Positions 27,941-38,996 of a stretch of 64,000 nucleotides of DNA are shown in pieces. Source of the DNA: Pseudogracilibacillus sp. (GTDB lineage Bacteria > Bacillota > Bacilli > Bacillales > Amphibacillaceae); assembly GCA_026169815.1 (NCBI GenBank), contig JAPFDT010000053.1, positions 62,001 through 126,000 of the forward strand, written 5' to 3'. Both the position numbers and the translations under genes were made by a program. The first letter of the stretch is position 1; every line of letters begins with the position of its first letter. Below the pieces are notes generated by a model, which had not been told where the DNA came from, did no database searches, and saw only the letters and a program-made list of their open reading frames with translations.

Positions 27941-28823
27941 AACTATACAACGTCACGTACGAGAAGGATTTAAGAACATCATTCGAAATGGTTGGATGTC
28001 GGTTGCATCTATTGGGGCGGTGACAGTTACATTAATATTAGTTGGGGCCTTTGTAGCCATTATGCTTAATATTAACCAAATGGCTAATAAAGTAGAAGAA
28101 GATGTTGAAATTAAAGTACTAATAGATTTAACAGCAGAAGATAAAGAAGTGACTGAACTGGGAGAAGATATTGAAGCAATTCCCGGAGTCGGTACAGTAA
28201 ACTTTTCGACAAAAGATGATGAATTAAAAGAGTTAGTAAATAGTATGGGAGAACAAGGGGAAGCATGGGCTCTGTATGAACAAGATAACCCGTTAAACCA
28301 TGCTTACGTTATAAAAGCAGCAGATCCGCAACAAACAGAAGTGATTGCAGAGGAAATTGAAACATTTGATCATGTACATAAAGTTGTATATGGACAAGAA
28401 GTCGTGTCCAATTTATTTAAATTTAATAATTATGCCCGAACAATTGGGCTTGGACTAATTATTGGGTTAGTATTAACAGCTGTATTTTTAATTTCTAACA
28501 CGATTAAATTAACTATTATGGCACGTAGTACAGAAATTGGCGTAATGAAGTTAGTTGGAGCAACAAATGGATTTATTCGCTGGCCGTTCTTTATTGAAGG
28601 GTTATTACTAGGTATATTAGGAGCGATTGTACCAGTCGGATTAATCGCGACAGCATATTATTATGTTGTCAATAACTTTAGTGGAAAAACGACCTTTTAT
28701 TTTGTCGAATTACTTCCATTCAACCCCTTCATTTGGCAATTAACAGCGATTATTATTATATTTGGTGCATTCATTGGAGTATGGGGAAGTATTATGAGTG
28801 TACGCAAATTCCTTAAAGTATAA
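27930..28823 (+). CDS. ftsX: Cell division membrane protein FtsX
   Basis: Four-transmembrane permease-like partner of FtsE. An N-terminal helix (about 20-45), a large extracellular loop (about 50-165) that contacts the hydrolase, then three membrane helices with the MARSTEIGVMKLVGATNGFI motif between them. ATG 27930 (MKFRTIQRHVREG) has AAGGAG 9 bases upstream; a longer in-frame reading from 27882 is inside ftsE and has no ribosome binding site. Length 297 is typical. Confidence 0.95.
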   Translation: MKFRTIQRHVREGFKNIIRNGWMSVASIGAVTVTLILVGAFVAIMLNINQMANKVEEDVEIKVLIDLTAEDKEVTELGEDIEAIPGVGTVNFSTKDDELKELVNSMGEQGEAWALYEQDNPLNHAYVIKAADPQQTEVIAEEIETFDHVHKVVYGQEVVSNLFKFNNYARTIGLGLIIGLVLTAVFLISNTIKLTIMARSTEIGVMKLVGATNGFIRWPFFIEGLLLGILGAIVPVGLIATAYYYVVNNFSGKTTFYFVELLPFNPFIWQLTAIIIIFGAFIGVWGSIMSVRKFLKV

Positions 28824-28856
28824 AAGAAATGGAAAAAAGACAGGGAGTGTAACGGA

Positions 28857-30272
28857 TTGATTAAGCAAGCATCAATTAAAAATATTACAATAAATATACT
28901 ATGGACTACAATACTATTTACTATCATTACAATCGGATTTACGAATCATTCCGTTGAAGCGAAATCTATACAAGATTACGAAAAGGAACTACGAGAATTA
29001 GAGAAAAAATCTAGTAATCTACAATCAGAGAAAAATGATATTCAACAAAATAAAAAATCTCTTGACAATGAAAAAAATAAAAACTTAGATTCGCAAAGTT
29101 CAGTTGAAAACGAGATGGATAAAATTGAATTAGAACTAGATAATACACAATCAGATATAGATGCAAAAGAAAATGAAATTGCGATAACGACAAATGAAAT
29201 TAAGAAATTACAAACAGAAATTGAAAAGTTAAATGAAGAAATTAAAGATTTACAAGAACGTATTAAAAAACGTGAAGAATTATTAACAGAAAGATTACGA
29301 GCTATTCAAGAAAATGGTGGTAACGTACCTTATGTATCGGTTATTTTAGGATCCGATAGTTTCGCAGATTTCATTACACGTTCATCAGCAGTTAACTCTA
29401 TAATGGATCAAGATAAAAGTATTATGGATGAACATGCAGCAGATAAAAAAGAATTAGAAGAGAAAGAAAAAGAAGTAAAAGAAAAGAAATCTTCGGTAGA
29501 AGCAGAAAAAGTAGAACAAGAAAAACAAAAAGCATCATTAGTATCACTGAAAGATAAATTAAAAGATCAAAAAGCAGAAAAAAAGAAAATTAAAAAACAA
29601 CTTGCAGCAGAATTTGAAGAGTTAGAAGAAGAATCGTTATCATTAGAAGATGAACAAGCATTAATAGATAGCCAAGAAAAAGTCCTAGCAAAAGCTAAGC
29701 AAGACGCTAGTTCGAAAAAATCTGATTTAGAAGCAGAAGAGAGACGTAAGCGTGAAGAAGCTGCTCGTCAAAAAGAAGCAAGCCAGAAATCAAATTCAAA
29801 CTCGAGCTCAGGTTCAAGCTCAAGCTCAGCTTCAAGTAATAGTGGTTCGAATACCGTCTCAAAAGGAAATGGATCACTAGCGTGGCCTGTCAGCAGTTCT
29901 CGATCTGTTCGTTCAGGATTTGGTCCAAGAGTACACCCAATTACAGGTGAAGTAGGAAAACAACATAATGGAATAGATATTGCGCCACCATCCCCTGGTC
30001 AGAAAGTGCCTGTTTCAGCAGCGGATTCAGGTATTGTCACATATGCAGGAGTAATGAGTGGTTATGGAAATACAGTTATGATTCACCATGGTAATGTGAC
30101 GACATTGTATGCTCACTTAGATTCAATTGGAGTAAGTAAGGGACAAAATGTGGGACAAGGATCGCAAATTGGTGTGATGGGAACGACTGGAAACTCAACT
30201 GGAGTTCATTTACACTTTGAAGTACACCCAGGCGGCTATCCAAACGCAGTTAACCCTAACAATTACTTTTAA
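28857..30272 (+). CDS. Coiled-coil M23 peptidoglycan hydrolase, likely FtsEX-controlled
   Basis: A 471-residue exported hydrolase. It has an N-terminal signal or anchor (about 10-35), long coiled coils with extremely Glu/Lys-rich heptads (about 38-300), a Ser/Asn linker, then an M23 LytM domain with HNGIDIA, GYGNTVMIHHG, LYAHL and HLHFEVH zinc and catalytic residues. This EnvC/PcsB-like plan, directly 33 bases after ftsX, indicates that FtsEX activates it at growth sites. In B. subtilis FtsEX activates CwlO, which has a NlpC/P60 domain instead. TTG 28857 has AGGGAGTG upstream. Cleavage specificity is inferred. Confidence 0.88.
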   Translation: MIKQASIKNITINILWTTILFTIITIGFTNHSVEAKSIQDYEKELRELEKKSSNLQSEKNDIQQNKKSLDNEKNKNLDSQSSVENEMDKIELELDNTQSDIDAKENEIAITTNEIKKLQTEIEKLNEEIKDLQERIKKREELLTERLRAIQENGGNVPYVSVILGSDSFADFITRSSAVNSIMDQDKSIMDEHAADKKELEEKEKEVKEKKSSVEAEKVEQEKQKASLVSLKDKLKDQKAEKKKIKKQLAAEFEELEEESLSLEDEQALIDSQEKVLAKAKQDASSKKSDLEAEERRKREEAARQKEASQKSNSNSSSGSSSSSASSNSGSNTVSKGNGSLAWPVSSSRSVRSGFGPRVHPITGEVGKQHNGIDIAPPSPGQKVPVSAADSGIVTYAGVMSGYGNTVMIHHGNVTTLYAHLDSIGVSKGQNVGQGSQIGVMGTTGNSTGVHLHFEVHPGGYPNAVNPNNYF

Positions 30273-30296
30273 CATGAACTTTTTTATATAAACAGT

Positions 30297-30381
30297 AAAA
30301 ACATCACTTAAGTTATAACAAAATGTGCTAACAAATTTTTATCGTAGCAGTTTTGTATTATAATAAAAGTGATGTTTTTAG
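30297..30381 (+). terminator. Long terminator hairpin after the M23 hydrolase gene
   Basis: AAAAACATCACTT (30297-30309) pairs perfectly with AAGTGATGTTTTT (30367-30379). The inside also pairs (TTATAA-CAAAA-TGCTA against TAGCA-TTTTG-TTATAA), so almost all of the 83 bases fold. Bases 30382-30602, up to ctpB, are AT-rich with no gene. Confidence 0.8.
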
Positions 30382-30602
30382 TTTATTATTCATAATATTT
30401 TAGAAGGATCTATTTCGGTAGCAGGTTTAGATTATAATCTGTAGTAAATAACTATTTAGTGTCATAGTAAGTTTGATGAAAATACTTATATGAGCGAAAA
30501 ATTAGATTATATTACTTAACTAAGTGAATAGTTGATAGGAACGAATAGATCTTTATGTTAGACTAGAGAATATATCTATATTGCAATTGTTGAGGTGGAG
30601 CT

Positions 30603-32072
30603 ATGAATGTTAAAAAGCGTGACATCGTTCTCTTTATATTATTTGCATTTATCGTTGGATTACTTGGTGCCTTTACAGGTCTCAAGATATATGAAGCGAA
30701 GCTGCAACCAAATATAACGTCAGAACGAATTGAATTAGGAAGTAAAACAAAGAACAGTACTGGAGATTTAGCTGAAGAACTAGAAAAAGTAGAGCAAGTA
30801 TATGAATTAATTGAAGAAAATTATATTGAAGATATAGAAGAAGGACAACTTATTGAAGGTGCAATTGATGGCATGTTAGAAACGTTAGATGATCCATATA
30901 GTTCGTTCATGACATCAGATGCAACGGAGAAGTTTAATGAGCAAATCGAATCTTCCTTTCAAGGTATTGGTGCAGAAGTAAGTATGGTTGAAGGAAAAGT
31001 AACGATTATTGCACCGATTAAAGATTCGCCAGCAGAAAAGGCTGGACTTAGACCGAATGATCAAATTTTACAAGTAGATGAAGAGAAGTTAGATGGTTTG
31101 AATTTAAATGAAGCGGTGGAACGAATTCGTGGTGAAAAAGGGTCTGAAGTAACGATATTAGTGGAACGAAAAGGCTCATCAGAACCTTTTGATGTGACAT
31201 TAACGCGTGATGATATTCCAATTGAAACAGTTTATGCAGAAGTAGAAGAAGTAGACGGTAAAAAGACTGGGATATTAGATATACGTTCATTCTCACAAAC
31301 GACTGCTGATGAATTTAAAGATGCTTTAACTGAGTTGGAAAATGATGGTATTGAAGGATTAGTCATTGATGTACGAGGTAATCCAGGTGGGTTGTTAGAT
31401 TCTGTAGAAGAAATCTTAAATTTATTCGTCCCTAGTGATGTACCTTATATTCAAATAGAAGATAGAAATGGAAATAAAGAAGAAAGCTTTACGGATTTAG
31501 CTGAGAAAAAGCCATATCCAATTAATGTTGTGACAGATGAAGGTAGTGCTTCTGCATCTGAAATTTTAGCAGTTGCTTTAAAAGAGATTGGTTATGATAC
31601 AGTCGGAACAACAACGTTTGGTAAAGGTACTGTACAACAAGCAGTTCCAGTTGGAGATCAATCAGAAGGAAATACATTGAAACTAACATTCTTTAAATGG
31701 TTATCACCAGAAGGAAATTGGATTAACGAAGTAGGCGTTGAACCTACAGTAGAACAAAAACAACCTGAATTCTTTTATGCGAATCCAATACAAGTGAAAA
31801 AGACATTTACTTTTGATCAAACAAATGAAAATATTGAAAATGCACAAATTATGTTAAAAGGGTTAGGTTATGATCCGAAAAGAACAGATGGTTATTTCGA
31901 TAAACAAACAGAAGAAGCAGTTCGTCAATTCCAAACAGAAAATGATTTAAAAGTTACTGGTGAAATTGATGAAGAAACAGCAGGTAAAATTGAATTAAAA
32001 GTTGTCGAAGTGATTCGTGAAGGAAAACAAGATTTACAGTTAGAAAAAGCGTTGGAAGTGTTATATAAATAG
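30603..32072 (+). CDS. ctpB: S41 carboxy-terminal processing peptidase CtpB
   Basis: Membrane-anchored serine protease. One N-terminal transmembrane helix (about 8-28), a PDZ domain (about 105-195), the S41 core with catalytic Ser in DEGSASASEIL and Lys in FGKGTVQQ, and a C-terminal peptidoglycan-binding domain (about 400-475; LKGLGYDPKRTDGYF). In B. subtilis CtpB works in the forespore-to-mother-cell SigK checkpoint, cleaving SpoIVFA. Position downstream of ftsX and before minJ agrees with that gene. ATG 30603 has GAGGTGGAG upstream. Confidence 0.92.
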   Translation: MNVKKRDIVLFILFAFIVGLLGAFTGLKIYEAKLQPNITSERIELGSKTKNSTGDLAEELEKVEQVYELIEENYIEDIEEGQLIEGAIDGMLETLDDPYSSFMTSDATEKFNEQIESSFQGIGAEVSMVEGKVTIIAPIKDSPAEKAGLRPNDQILQVDEEKLDGLNLNEAVERIRGEKGSEVTILVERKGSSEPFDVTLTRDDIPIETVYAEVEEVDGKKTGILDIRSFSQTTADEFKDALTELENDGIEGLVIDVRGNPGGLLDSVEEILNLFVPSDVPYIQIEDRNGNKEESFTDLAEKKPYPINVVTDEGSASASEILAVALKEIGYDTVGTTTFGKGTVQQAVPVGDQSEGNTLKLTFFKWLSPEGNWINEVGVEPTVEQKQPEFFYANPIQVKKTFTFDQTNENIENAQIMLKGLGYDPKRTDGYFDKQTEEAVRQFQTENDLKVTGEIDEETAGKIELKVVEVIREGKQDLQLEKALEVLYK

Positions 32073-32107
32073 AATCTAAAGAAGTTGTCGAAGTGAGGTG
32101 AATGATG

Positions 32108-33277
32108 ATGCTTGGAATATGGGGAATGGAAATAGCAAAAGGAATAGGGAAGATCTTTTTAAATCCACTTTTTTACTGGAGTATATTGTTCTTGTTTTTA
32201 ATTAGTTGGCGTCGAATTGCTAAGGAGCGTCGTCAATTTGGAACGAAAATATTTCCATTACTTTCAGAATGTCGAGGGACGTTACATGTGTCGTTTATTT
32301 TTAGTATCATCATTTCCTTATTAACGATTTTTGTTGGAATAGTGATGTCGTTTGAAATGATTGTTATCATCGTGCTTGTTTCAATAGTTGTAAGTATGCT
32401 GGGGAAAAGTTCATTTCTTTCCGCTAGTTATACATTAGGGATAACGTTCCTACTGATTACAATTTTACCTAATATAAATTTAGGAGTAGTGAACAACTAT
32501 TTATCGTTTGAAACACCTTCCATTATTCAATTGTTATCGTTAGGTATTTTATTGGCGATAATGTTATTTGCTGAAGCATTATTAATTCGCAGTAAAACTG
32601 GGATGAGTTTTCCGGAGATGACGTTAGGTGACCGGGGGAAATGGATTGGGCAACATCGTTTAAATCGAGTAGCTTTTATCCCTTTTTTCGTTTTATTACC
32701 GGTTAATCATGTCGAGTTAGTGTTGCCTTTATTTCCTTATTTTGAATACGATGGTGCAGGATATCAATTAGTGTTATTGCCTTTTTTAATTGGTGTTAAT
32801 TATACGGTACGTAGCGAGTTACCAGTAGTTGCTGCAAGACGTCTGAGTCAATGCACGTGGATATTAAGTGTAGTTGTCTTGTTTGTCGTATTAGCTGGGC
32901 TTTATTATCCGCTTGCTTTAGCAATAGCATTTATATTAGCTATTGTAGGTAGGGAATGGTTAATGTATCAGCATAAAAAACACGATAGATATAAACCTGC
33001 CACATTTGTCCCTCTTGATAAAGGGTTAAAAGTGCTTGCATTATTACCAGGAACACCTGGGGATCGTTTAGATATTCATGTGGGAGAGACGATTAGGAAA
33101 GTAAACGATCATCCTATTCAAACACCGAAGGAATTTTATGAAGCGTTACAAAATAGTGGAGCGTTTTTTAAGTTAGATATTATCGATATGCGTGGGGAAG
33201 TTCGTTTTATTACAAGTGCATTTTACGAAGAAGATCATTATGAACTTGGAATCGTATTTGTACAAGAAGAAAAATGA
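32108..33277 (+). CDS. minJ: Cell-division topology protein MinJ
   Basis: Polytopic protein of 389 residues with about eight membrane helices between residues 18 and 295, then a cytoplasmic PDZ domain (about 300-385; VPLDKGLKVLALLPGTPGDR, GETIRKVNDHPIQTP). In B. subtilis MinJ bridges DivIVA and MinCD. Of three consecutive ATG codons I chose the third, 32108, since GAGGTG is 7 bases upstream. It lies 35 bases after ctpB and ends in a strong terminator. No swrA gene lies between them. Confidence 0.87.
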   Translation: MLGIWGMEIAKGIGKIFLNPLFYWSILFLFLISWRRIAKERRQFGTKIFPLLSECRGTLHVSFIFSIIISLLTIFVGIVMSFEMIVIIVLVSIVVSMLGKSSFLSASYTLGITFLLITILPNINLGVVNNYLSFETPSIIQLLSLGILLAIMLFAEALLIRSKTGMSFPEMTLGDRGKWIGQHRLNRVAFIPFFVLLPVNHVELVLPLFPYFEYDGAGYQLVLLPFLIGVNYTVRSELPVVAARRLSQCTWILSVVVLFVVLAGLYYPLALAIAFILAIVGREWLMYQHKKHDRYKPATFVPLDKGLKVLALLPGTPGDRLDIHVGETIRKVNDHPIQTPKEFYEALQNSGAFFKLDIIDMRGEVRFITSAFYEEDHYELGIVFVQEEK

Positions 33278-33280
33278 AAC

Positions 33281-33318
33281 AAGGTGTCATCCAAATAATG
33301 TGGATGACACCTTTTTGT
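33281..33318 (+). terminator. Terminator of minJ
   Basis: AAGGTGTCATCCA and TGGATGACACCTT are perfect 13-bp arms with loop AATAATG, then TTT. Confidence 0.93.
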
Positions 33319-33351
33319 TATTAGTTGAGGTATTGTTAAAATCCAGAGAAT

Positions 33352-33380
33352 GGAATGTTAGTTCGCATTTGTGATATAAT
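33352..33380 (+). promoter_or_regulatory. uvrB promoter with a possible LexA (SOS) box
   Basis: An extended -10 TGATATAAT ends at 33380. GGAATGTTAGTTCG (33352-33365) matches 8 of 10 fixed positions of the Bacillus LexA/DinR box CGAACNNNNGTTCG and overlaps the -35 region, where bound LexA would block RNA polymerase. uvrB is a LexA target in B. subtilis. Confidence 0.55.
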
Positions 33381-33416
33381 ATAAGTAGATAAAAGTACAA
33401 AGATAGGGGTTCTAAA

Positions 33417-35402
33417 ATGGTAGATAAATTTGAATTAGTGTCGTCATATGAACCAAAAGGAGATCAGCCAAGAGCAATACAAGAATTAGTTGATCAAGTT
33501 AATGCTGGAGACAATCATTTAACGTTGTTAGGAGCAACTGGAACAGGAAAAACATTTACTGTATCCAATGTGATTAAAGAAGTGAACCGTCCTACTTTAG
33601 TGATTGCTCATAATAAAACATTAGCAGGTCAATTATATAGTGAGTTTAAGGAGTATTTTCCAAATAATGCGGTAGAATATTTTGTTAGTTATTATGATTA
33701 CTACCAGCCAGAAGCTTATGTCCCATCAACAGATACATTTATTGAAAAAGATGCAAGTATCAATGATGAAATTGATAAATTACGACACTCTGCAACATCA
33801 GCGTTGTTTGAACGACGTGACGTATTAATTGTTGCAAGTGTGTCTTGTATATATGGTTTAGGTTCACCGGAAGAATATAAAGAACAAGTGCTATCTCTAC
33901 GTTCTGACATGGAAATGGAACGTGATGAATTGTTGCGAGAACTTGTTGACATTCAATATGCTCGTAACGATATTGACTTTAAACGTGGTACATTCCGTGT
34001 TCGGGGAGACTCCGTAGAGGTCATTCCAGCATCTCGAGAAGAACACTGTATTCGGATTGAATTTTTTGGTGATGAAATAGATCGCATTCGTGAAGTAGAT
34101 GCACTGACAGGGGAAATTATTGGTGACCGTGATCACGTAGCGATATTCCCAGCATCTCACTTCGTTACAGGTGAAGAAAAGATGAAAATTGCGATTAAAA
34201 ATATTGAATTAGAGTTAGAGGAAAGATTAAAAGAATTAGAAGCGAACAATCAATTGTTAGAAGCACAACGTATTGAACAGCGAACGAATTATGATTTAGA
34301 AATGATGCGTGAGATGGGTTTTTGTTCGGGGATTGAAAACTATTCTCGTCATTTGACTTTACGTGAACCAGGATCAACGCCATACACGTTGATGGATTTC
34401 TTTCCAGATGATTATCTTGTTGTTATTGATGAATCTCATGCTACATTACCGCAAATTCGGGGTATGTATAATGGTGACAGGGCAAGAAAGCAAATGCTCG
34501 TTGATCACGGTTTTAGGTTACCATCTGCATTAGATAACCGTCCATTAAAGTTTGATGAGTTTGAACAAAAGGCAAAACAAAATGTATATATATCGGCAAC
34601 ACCAGGACCATTTGAAATGGAACATACGAAGAAAATGGTCGAACAAATTATTCGTCCAACTGGATTACTCGACCCAGAAGTGGATATACGTCCAATCGAT
34701 GGACAAATTGATGATTTAATCGGAGAAATGAATAAACGGATTGAACGAGATGAACGAGTACTTATTACGACATTAACGAAGCGGATGTCGGAAGATTTAA
34801 CAGATTATTTAAAAGAACTTGATTTTAAAGTTGCTTATTTACACTCTGAAGTAAAAACGTTAGAACGAATTGAAATTATTCGTGATTTACGGGTTGGTAA
34901 ATATGATGTAATCGTTGGAATTAACTTATTACGAGAAGGGTTAGACATACCTGAAGTGTCGCTCGTTGCTATATTAGATGCAGATAAGGAAGGTTTCCTC
35001 CGTTCTGAAAGATCCCTTATCCAAACGATGGGACGTGCTGCAAGAAACGAACAAGGACGAGTTATTATGTATGCAGATAAAATAACTGATTCCATGCAAG
35101 TTGCGATAGATGAAACGTATCGTCGTCGTGAGATTCAGCAAGCTTACAATGAAAAGCATGGTATTACACCGACAACGATTAAGAAAGATGTTCGTGAATT
35201 AATCCGTGCTACTGTAGCGGCAGAAGATGAAGAAACATATGAAACGAACGAATTATCGAAAATTATTAAATTACCGAAACCTGAACGTGAACAAGTTATT
35301 GAACAAATGGAAGAAGAAATGCGCATCGCAGCAAAAGATCTTGATTTCGAACGTGCTACAGAATTACGAGATATTATTTTTGAATTAAAAGGAGTAGGCT
35401 AA
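33417..35402 (+). CDS. uvrB: Excinuclease ABC subunit B
   Basis: Damage-verifying helicase of nucleotide excision repair. Walker [10 protein letters not shown] (about 39-47), the beta-hairpin [12 protein letters not shown] (about 93-104), DESH, helicase motif VI in QTMGRAARN, and the C-terminal UvrB/C interaction motif (about 622-657) are present. Length 661. uvrA follows after 39 bases in the same operon. Confidence 0.97.
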   Translation: MVDKFELVSSYEPKGDQPRAIQELVDQVNAGDNHLTLLGATGTGKTFTVSNVIKEVNRPTLVIAHNKTLAGQLYSEFKEYFPNNAVEYFVSYYDYYQPEAYVPSTDTFIEKDASINDEIDKLRHSATSALFERRDVLIVASVSCIYGLGSPEEYKEQVLSLRSDMEMERDELLRELVDIQYARNDIDFKRGTFRVRGDSVEVIPASREEHCIRIEFFGDEIDRIREVDALTGEIIGDRDHVAIFPASHFVTGEEKMKIAIKNIELELEERLKELEANNQLLEAQRIEQRTNYDLEMMREMGFCSGIENYSRHLTLREPGSTPYTLMDFFPDDYLVVIDESHATLPQIRGMYNGDRARKQMLVDHGFRLPSALDNRPLKFDEFEQKAKQNVYISATPGPFEMEHTKKMVEQIIRPTGLLDPEVDIRPIDGQIDDLIGEMNKRIERDERVLITTLTKRMSEDLTDYLKELDFKVAYLHSEVKTLERIEIIRDLRVGKYDVIVGINLLREGLDIPEVSLVAILDADKEGFLRSERSLIQTMGRAARNEQGRVIMYADKITDSMQVAIDETYRRREIQQAYNEKHGITPTTIKKDVRELIRATVAAEDEETYETNELSKIIKLPKPEREQVIEQMEEEMRIAAKDLDFERATELRDIIFELKGVG

Positions 35403-35441
35403 ACAATTTATGTTAGTTAGTCGGAAGGATGAAGCAAGCTT

Positions 35442-38312
35442 ATGCAAAATAAGAAAATAAAAATTCGTGGAGCAAGAGCACACAATTTAAAAAATATGGA
35501 CGTAGATATACCGAAAAATAAATTAGTTGTTGTCACAGGTTTATCAGGTTCAGGAAAATCTTCTTTAGCTTTTGATACAGTATATGCAGAGGGACAACGA
35601 CGTTACGTTGAATCCCTTTCTGCTTATGCGCGACAATTTTTAGGGCAAATGGATAAACCAGATGTCGATACAATTGAAGGTTTATCACCAGCGATATCTA
35701 TCGACCAAAAAACAACGAGTAAAAACCCTCGTTCGACTGTCGCAACTGCAACAGAAATTTATGATTATTTACGATTATTATATGCACGAATTGGTCGCCC
35801 ATTTTGTCCGATTCATGGAATTGAAATTGCTTCACAAACGATTCAGCAAATGGTTGATCAAGTGATGCAACTGCCTGAACGAACTCGTGTACAAATTTTA
35901 GCACCAGTTGTTTCAGGTCGAAAAGGCGAACATACGAAAGTTTTAGAAGATTTACAAAAAGAAGGGTACATCCGAATTCGTGTGAATGGTGAAATGTGTG
36001 AAGTAACGGATGACATTGTGTTAGATAAAAATAAAAAACATTCCATTGAAGTAGTAGTGGATCGACTTGTCGTGAAAGCAGGCATTGAAGGAAGATTAAC
36101 AGATTCGTTAGAAACAGCACTTCCATTAGGAGAAGGTCGCGTGATCGTGGATATTATTGATGGCGATGAAATAAGAATGAATGAACATCATGCGTGTCCT
36201 GAATGTGGGTTTTCAATTGATGAACTAGAGCCGCGGTTATTTTCATTTAACAGTCCGTTTGGCGCGTGTCCGACGTGTGATGGGCTAGGAACAAATTTAG
36301 AAGTTGATTTAGATTTAGTCATTCCAGATTGGTCGTTATCTTTAAAAGAACATGCAATTGCGGCATGGGAGCCAATTAGCTCGCAATATTATCCACAATT
36401 GTTACAAGCTGTTGCGACACATTACGGCATCGATATGAATAAACCAGTAAAAGATTTACCAAAAAAACATCTTGATATTATTTTATATGGAAGCGGGAAA
36501 GAGTATATAAAATTTCATTATGTGACAGACTTTGGTAAAAAACGTAACAACGATATTCAGTTTGAAGGTGTCATTAATAATATTTCTCGACGTTATCATG
36601 AAACGTCATCTGATTTTATTCGTGAAACGTTAGGAAATTATATGGCAGAAACAGCCTGTCCAACGTGTGAAGGATATCGTTTGAATCCGGAAGCATTATC
36701 TGTATTTATTCATGGAAAACATATTAGCCAAGTAACCGAATTATCTGTTGCTGAGGCGTATGATTTCATACAATCATTAGAACTTGACGATAAAGACAGA
36801 CAAATTGCTAGTATGGTGTTAAAAGAGATTAATGATCGATTATATTTTCTGCAAAATGTTGGATTAAATTATTTAACGATGGCGAGAGCGGCAGGTACGT
36901 TATCGGGTGGTGAAGCACAACGAATTAGGTTAGCAACTCAAATAGGTTCAGCACTAACTGGTGTATTATATGTTTTAGATGAACCTTCGATTGGGTTACA
37001 TCAACGTGATAATGATCGCTTAATTGGTACGATGCAACATATGCGTGATTTAGATAATACGTTAATTGTTGTCGAACATGATGAAGATACGATGTTAGCA
37101 GCAGATTATATTATCGATATTGGGCCTGGTGCAGGGGACCATGGTGGAGAAGTTGCAGCAAGTGGTACACCGAAACAAATTATGCGTAATAGTAAATCAT
37201 TAACTGGTAAATATTTATCAGGAAAAGAATTTATTCCGATTCCAGCAGAACGTAGAGAAACAGATGAGCGATTTATTCACGTAAAAGGCGCATCAGAAAA
37301 TAACTTAAAAAAAGTGGATGCTGATTTTCCAATTGGGCTAATGACAGTCGTTACAGGGGTTTCTGGTTCAGGAAAAAGTACGTTAGTAAATGAAATCCTA
37401 TATAAAGCGTTAGCGAAACATTTGTATCGTGGTAAACATCGTCCAGGTGCACATGAAGAAGTAACGGGATTAGAGCATGTAGATAAAGTAATTGATATAA
37501 ACCAAGCGCCAATTGGTCGTACACCACGATCGAATCCGGCAACTTATACAGGTGTATTTGATGATATTCGTGATGTATTTGCGGAAACAAATGAAGCAAA
37601 AATTCGTGGTTATAAAAAAGGGCGTTTCAGTTTTAACGTAAAAGGTGGAAGATGTGAAGCATGTCGCGGTGATGGAATATTAAAAATCGAAATGCATTTT
37701 TTACCAGATGTATATGTTCCTTGTGAAGTATGTGAAGGCAAAAGATATAATCGTGAAACGTTAGAAATCGAATTTAAAGGGAAAAATATTGCTGATATAC
37801 TTGATATGCGAATTGAAGAAGCATTAGGCTTTTTCGCTAATATACCTCGTATTAAGCGTAAACTTCAAACGATTGCCGATGTAGGGTTAGGATATATTTC
37901 ATTAGGTCAACCAGCTACAACACTATCAGGTGGAGAGGCACAACGAGTTAAATTAGCAAGTGAACTTCATAAACGCTCAAATGGTAAAACTGTTTATATT
38001 TTAGATGAGCCGACTACAGGACTTCATACAGCGGATATTAAACGTTTATTAGCTGTATTACAACGTCTTGTTGAAAATGGCGATTCGGTAATTATTATTG
38101 AGCATAATTTAGATGTCATTAAAACAGCAGATTATATGATAGATTTAGGTCCAGAAGGCGGAGATGGTGGTGGGCAAATTGTTGCAACAGGTACACCTGA
38201 AGAAATAGCAGCAAATGAACAGTCTCACACAGGTAAATATTTAAAAGATATATTACAAAGAGACCGCGCTCGGATGGACGAGGCATTGGAAAAAACGATA
38301 AATAAAGCATAA
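35442..38312 (+). CDS. uvrA: Excinuclease ABC subunit A
   Basis: Damage-recognition ATPase with two ABC modules. Walker A motifs [12 protein letters not shown] (about 33) and [12 protein letters not shown] (about 640), ABC signatures [12 protein letters not shown] and [12 protein letters not shown], and zinc-finger cysteines CPEC/CPTC and CEAC/CEVC are intact. Length 956, as normal. A clear terminator follows. Confidence 0.97.
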   Translation: MQNKKIKIRGARAHNLKNMDVDIPKNKLVVVTGLSGSGKSSLAFDTVYAEGQRRYVESLSAYARQFLGQMDKPDVDTIEGLSPAISIDQKTTSKNPRSTVATATEIYDYLRLLYARIGRPFCPIHGIEIASQTIQQMVDQVMQLPERTRVQILAPVVSGRKGEHTKVLEDLQKEGYIRIRVNGEMCEVTDDIVLDKNKKHSIEVVVDRLVVKAGIEGRLTDSLETALPLGEGRVIVDIIDGDEIRMNEHHACPECGFSIDELEPRLFSFNSPFGACPTCDGLGTNLEVDLDLVIPDWSLSLKEHAIAAWEPISSQYYPQLLQAVATHYGIDMNKPVKDLPKKHLDIILYGSGKEYIKFHYVTDFGKKRNNDIQFEGVINNISRRYHETSSDFIRETLGNYMAETACPTCEGYRLNPEALSVFIHGKHISQVTELSVAEAYDFIQSLELDDKDRQIASMVLKEINDRLYFLQNVGLNYLTMARAAGTLSGGEAQRIRLATQIGSALTGVLYVLDEPSIGLHQRDNDRLIGTMQHMRDLDNTLIVVEHDEDTMLAADYIIDIGPGAGDHGGEVAASGTPKQIMRNSKSLTGKYLSGKEFIPIPAERRETDERFIHVKGASENNLKKVDADFPIGLMTVVTGVSGSGKSTLVNEILYKALAKHLYRGKHRPGAHEEVTGLEHVDKVIDINQAPIGRTPRSNPATYTGVFDDIRDVFAETNEAKIRGYKKGRFSFNVKGGRCEACRGDGILKIEMHFLPDVYVPCEVCEGKRYNRETLEIEFKGKNIADILDMRIEEALGFFANIPRIKRKLQTIADVGLGYISLGQPATTLSGGEAQRVKLASELHKRSNGKTVYILDEPTTGLHTADIKRLLAVLQRLVENGDSVIIIEHNLDVIKTADYMIDLGPEGGDGGGQIVATGTPEEIAANEQSHTGKYLKDILQRDRARMDEALEKTINKA

Positions 38313-38315
38313 AGT

Positions 38316-38356
38316 AAAGCTGATCGACACAAATAACATAATCGATCAGCTTTTTC
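38316..38356 (+). terminator. Terminator of uvrBA
   Basis: AAAGCTGATCGA pairs with TCGATCAGCTTT, followed by T's; the loop is 14 bases. Confidence 0.9.
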
Positions 38357-38513
38357 ATTTTGACTTATTCCACTTAAGTGTCTTCTTAAAACATGACATT
38401 ATGTTGATGACACAGTAGACAGAAACAGCGTAACAGTATTCCAGAAAAACATTGCACTTTCTACTGATCTGAAAAAGTATTTATTTATATTCGATAATTA
38501 GAAAATAACCATC

Positions 38514-38629
38514 GCAGTCCGAATATATTCCGCTTTCCGCGAGCGAGCAGTGAGCCGCTTCAGGCTTCGCCTTGCAGGGTCTCACATCAGCTCTTTTCTC
38601 TCGCAGGAGTCTCCATATATTCGGACTGC
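38514..38629. repeat. Structured intergenic element with 15-bp perfect inverted arms
   Basis: GCAGTCCGAATATAT (38514-38528) and ATATATTCGGACTGC (38615-38629) are perfect inverted arms. The core between (from CGCTTTCCGCGAGCGAGC to GCAGGAGTCTCC) is nearly the same as in the 100-bp element at 4164-4263, including GAGCCGCTTCAGGCTTCGCC, yet the arms are unrelated in sequence. No coding potential. Reverse-complement open frames across it are artefacts. Confidence 0.85.
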
Positions 38630-38802
38630 TTTGTACTTACTGTTTGTAGTTTTAATTACTAAATAACACTTTTTCAGTGAATGTATTTCGTCGTTTCTAG
38701 GATTAATAATGATTAGCTCTAATTTTCTATATTCGATTAAGAATGTATTATAAACTTTTAACAAATGAATCGAGGTCAATTAGATATTTCTCTATCAATA
38801 TT

Positions 38803-38996
38803 GGCAGTTTGGAGCGGAGGATTGTTGACTCCTGTGGAAACAGAACGAGTCTGAAAGCCCCGTAGGAAGCGAACTTTGCTTCCGAGGCAAACTAAATTCG
38901 CGACGTCCTGTCGCAACGTTTGCATTTGAACGTCCTGTACTTCGAGATTGAAGCCGTTCCCACGGAAAGCAACAATCCGTAGCGGAAAAATGCCTA
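38803..38996. repeat. Related larger intergenic element with GGATTGTTG arms
   Basis: GGATTGTTG (38819-38827) and CAACAATCC (38970-38978) are perfect arms, extended imperfectly outward to about 38803 and 38996. It has GACTCCTGTGG at one end and CCCACGGAAAGC at the other, the same boundary motifs as the other two elements, around a longer centre with small stems such as GCGAC/GTCGC. The remaining bases of this 940-base gap (38357-38513, 38630-38802, 38997-39152) contain no gene. Confidence 0.75.

Noticed and set aside
33192-33374. Plus-strand 60-codon frame across the minJ end
   Set aside because: It overlaps minJ in another frame and runs through the strong minJ terminator and uvrB promoter.
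38582-38779. Minus-strand 65-codon open frame after uvrA
   Set aside because: It starts in AT-rich sequence and ends inside the repeat at 38514-38629, with no family match or ribosome binding site.
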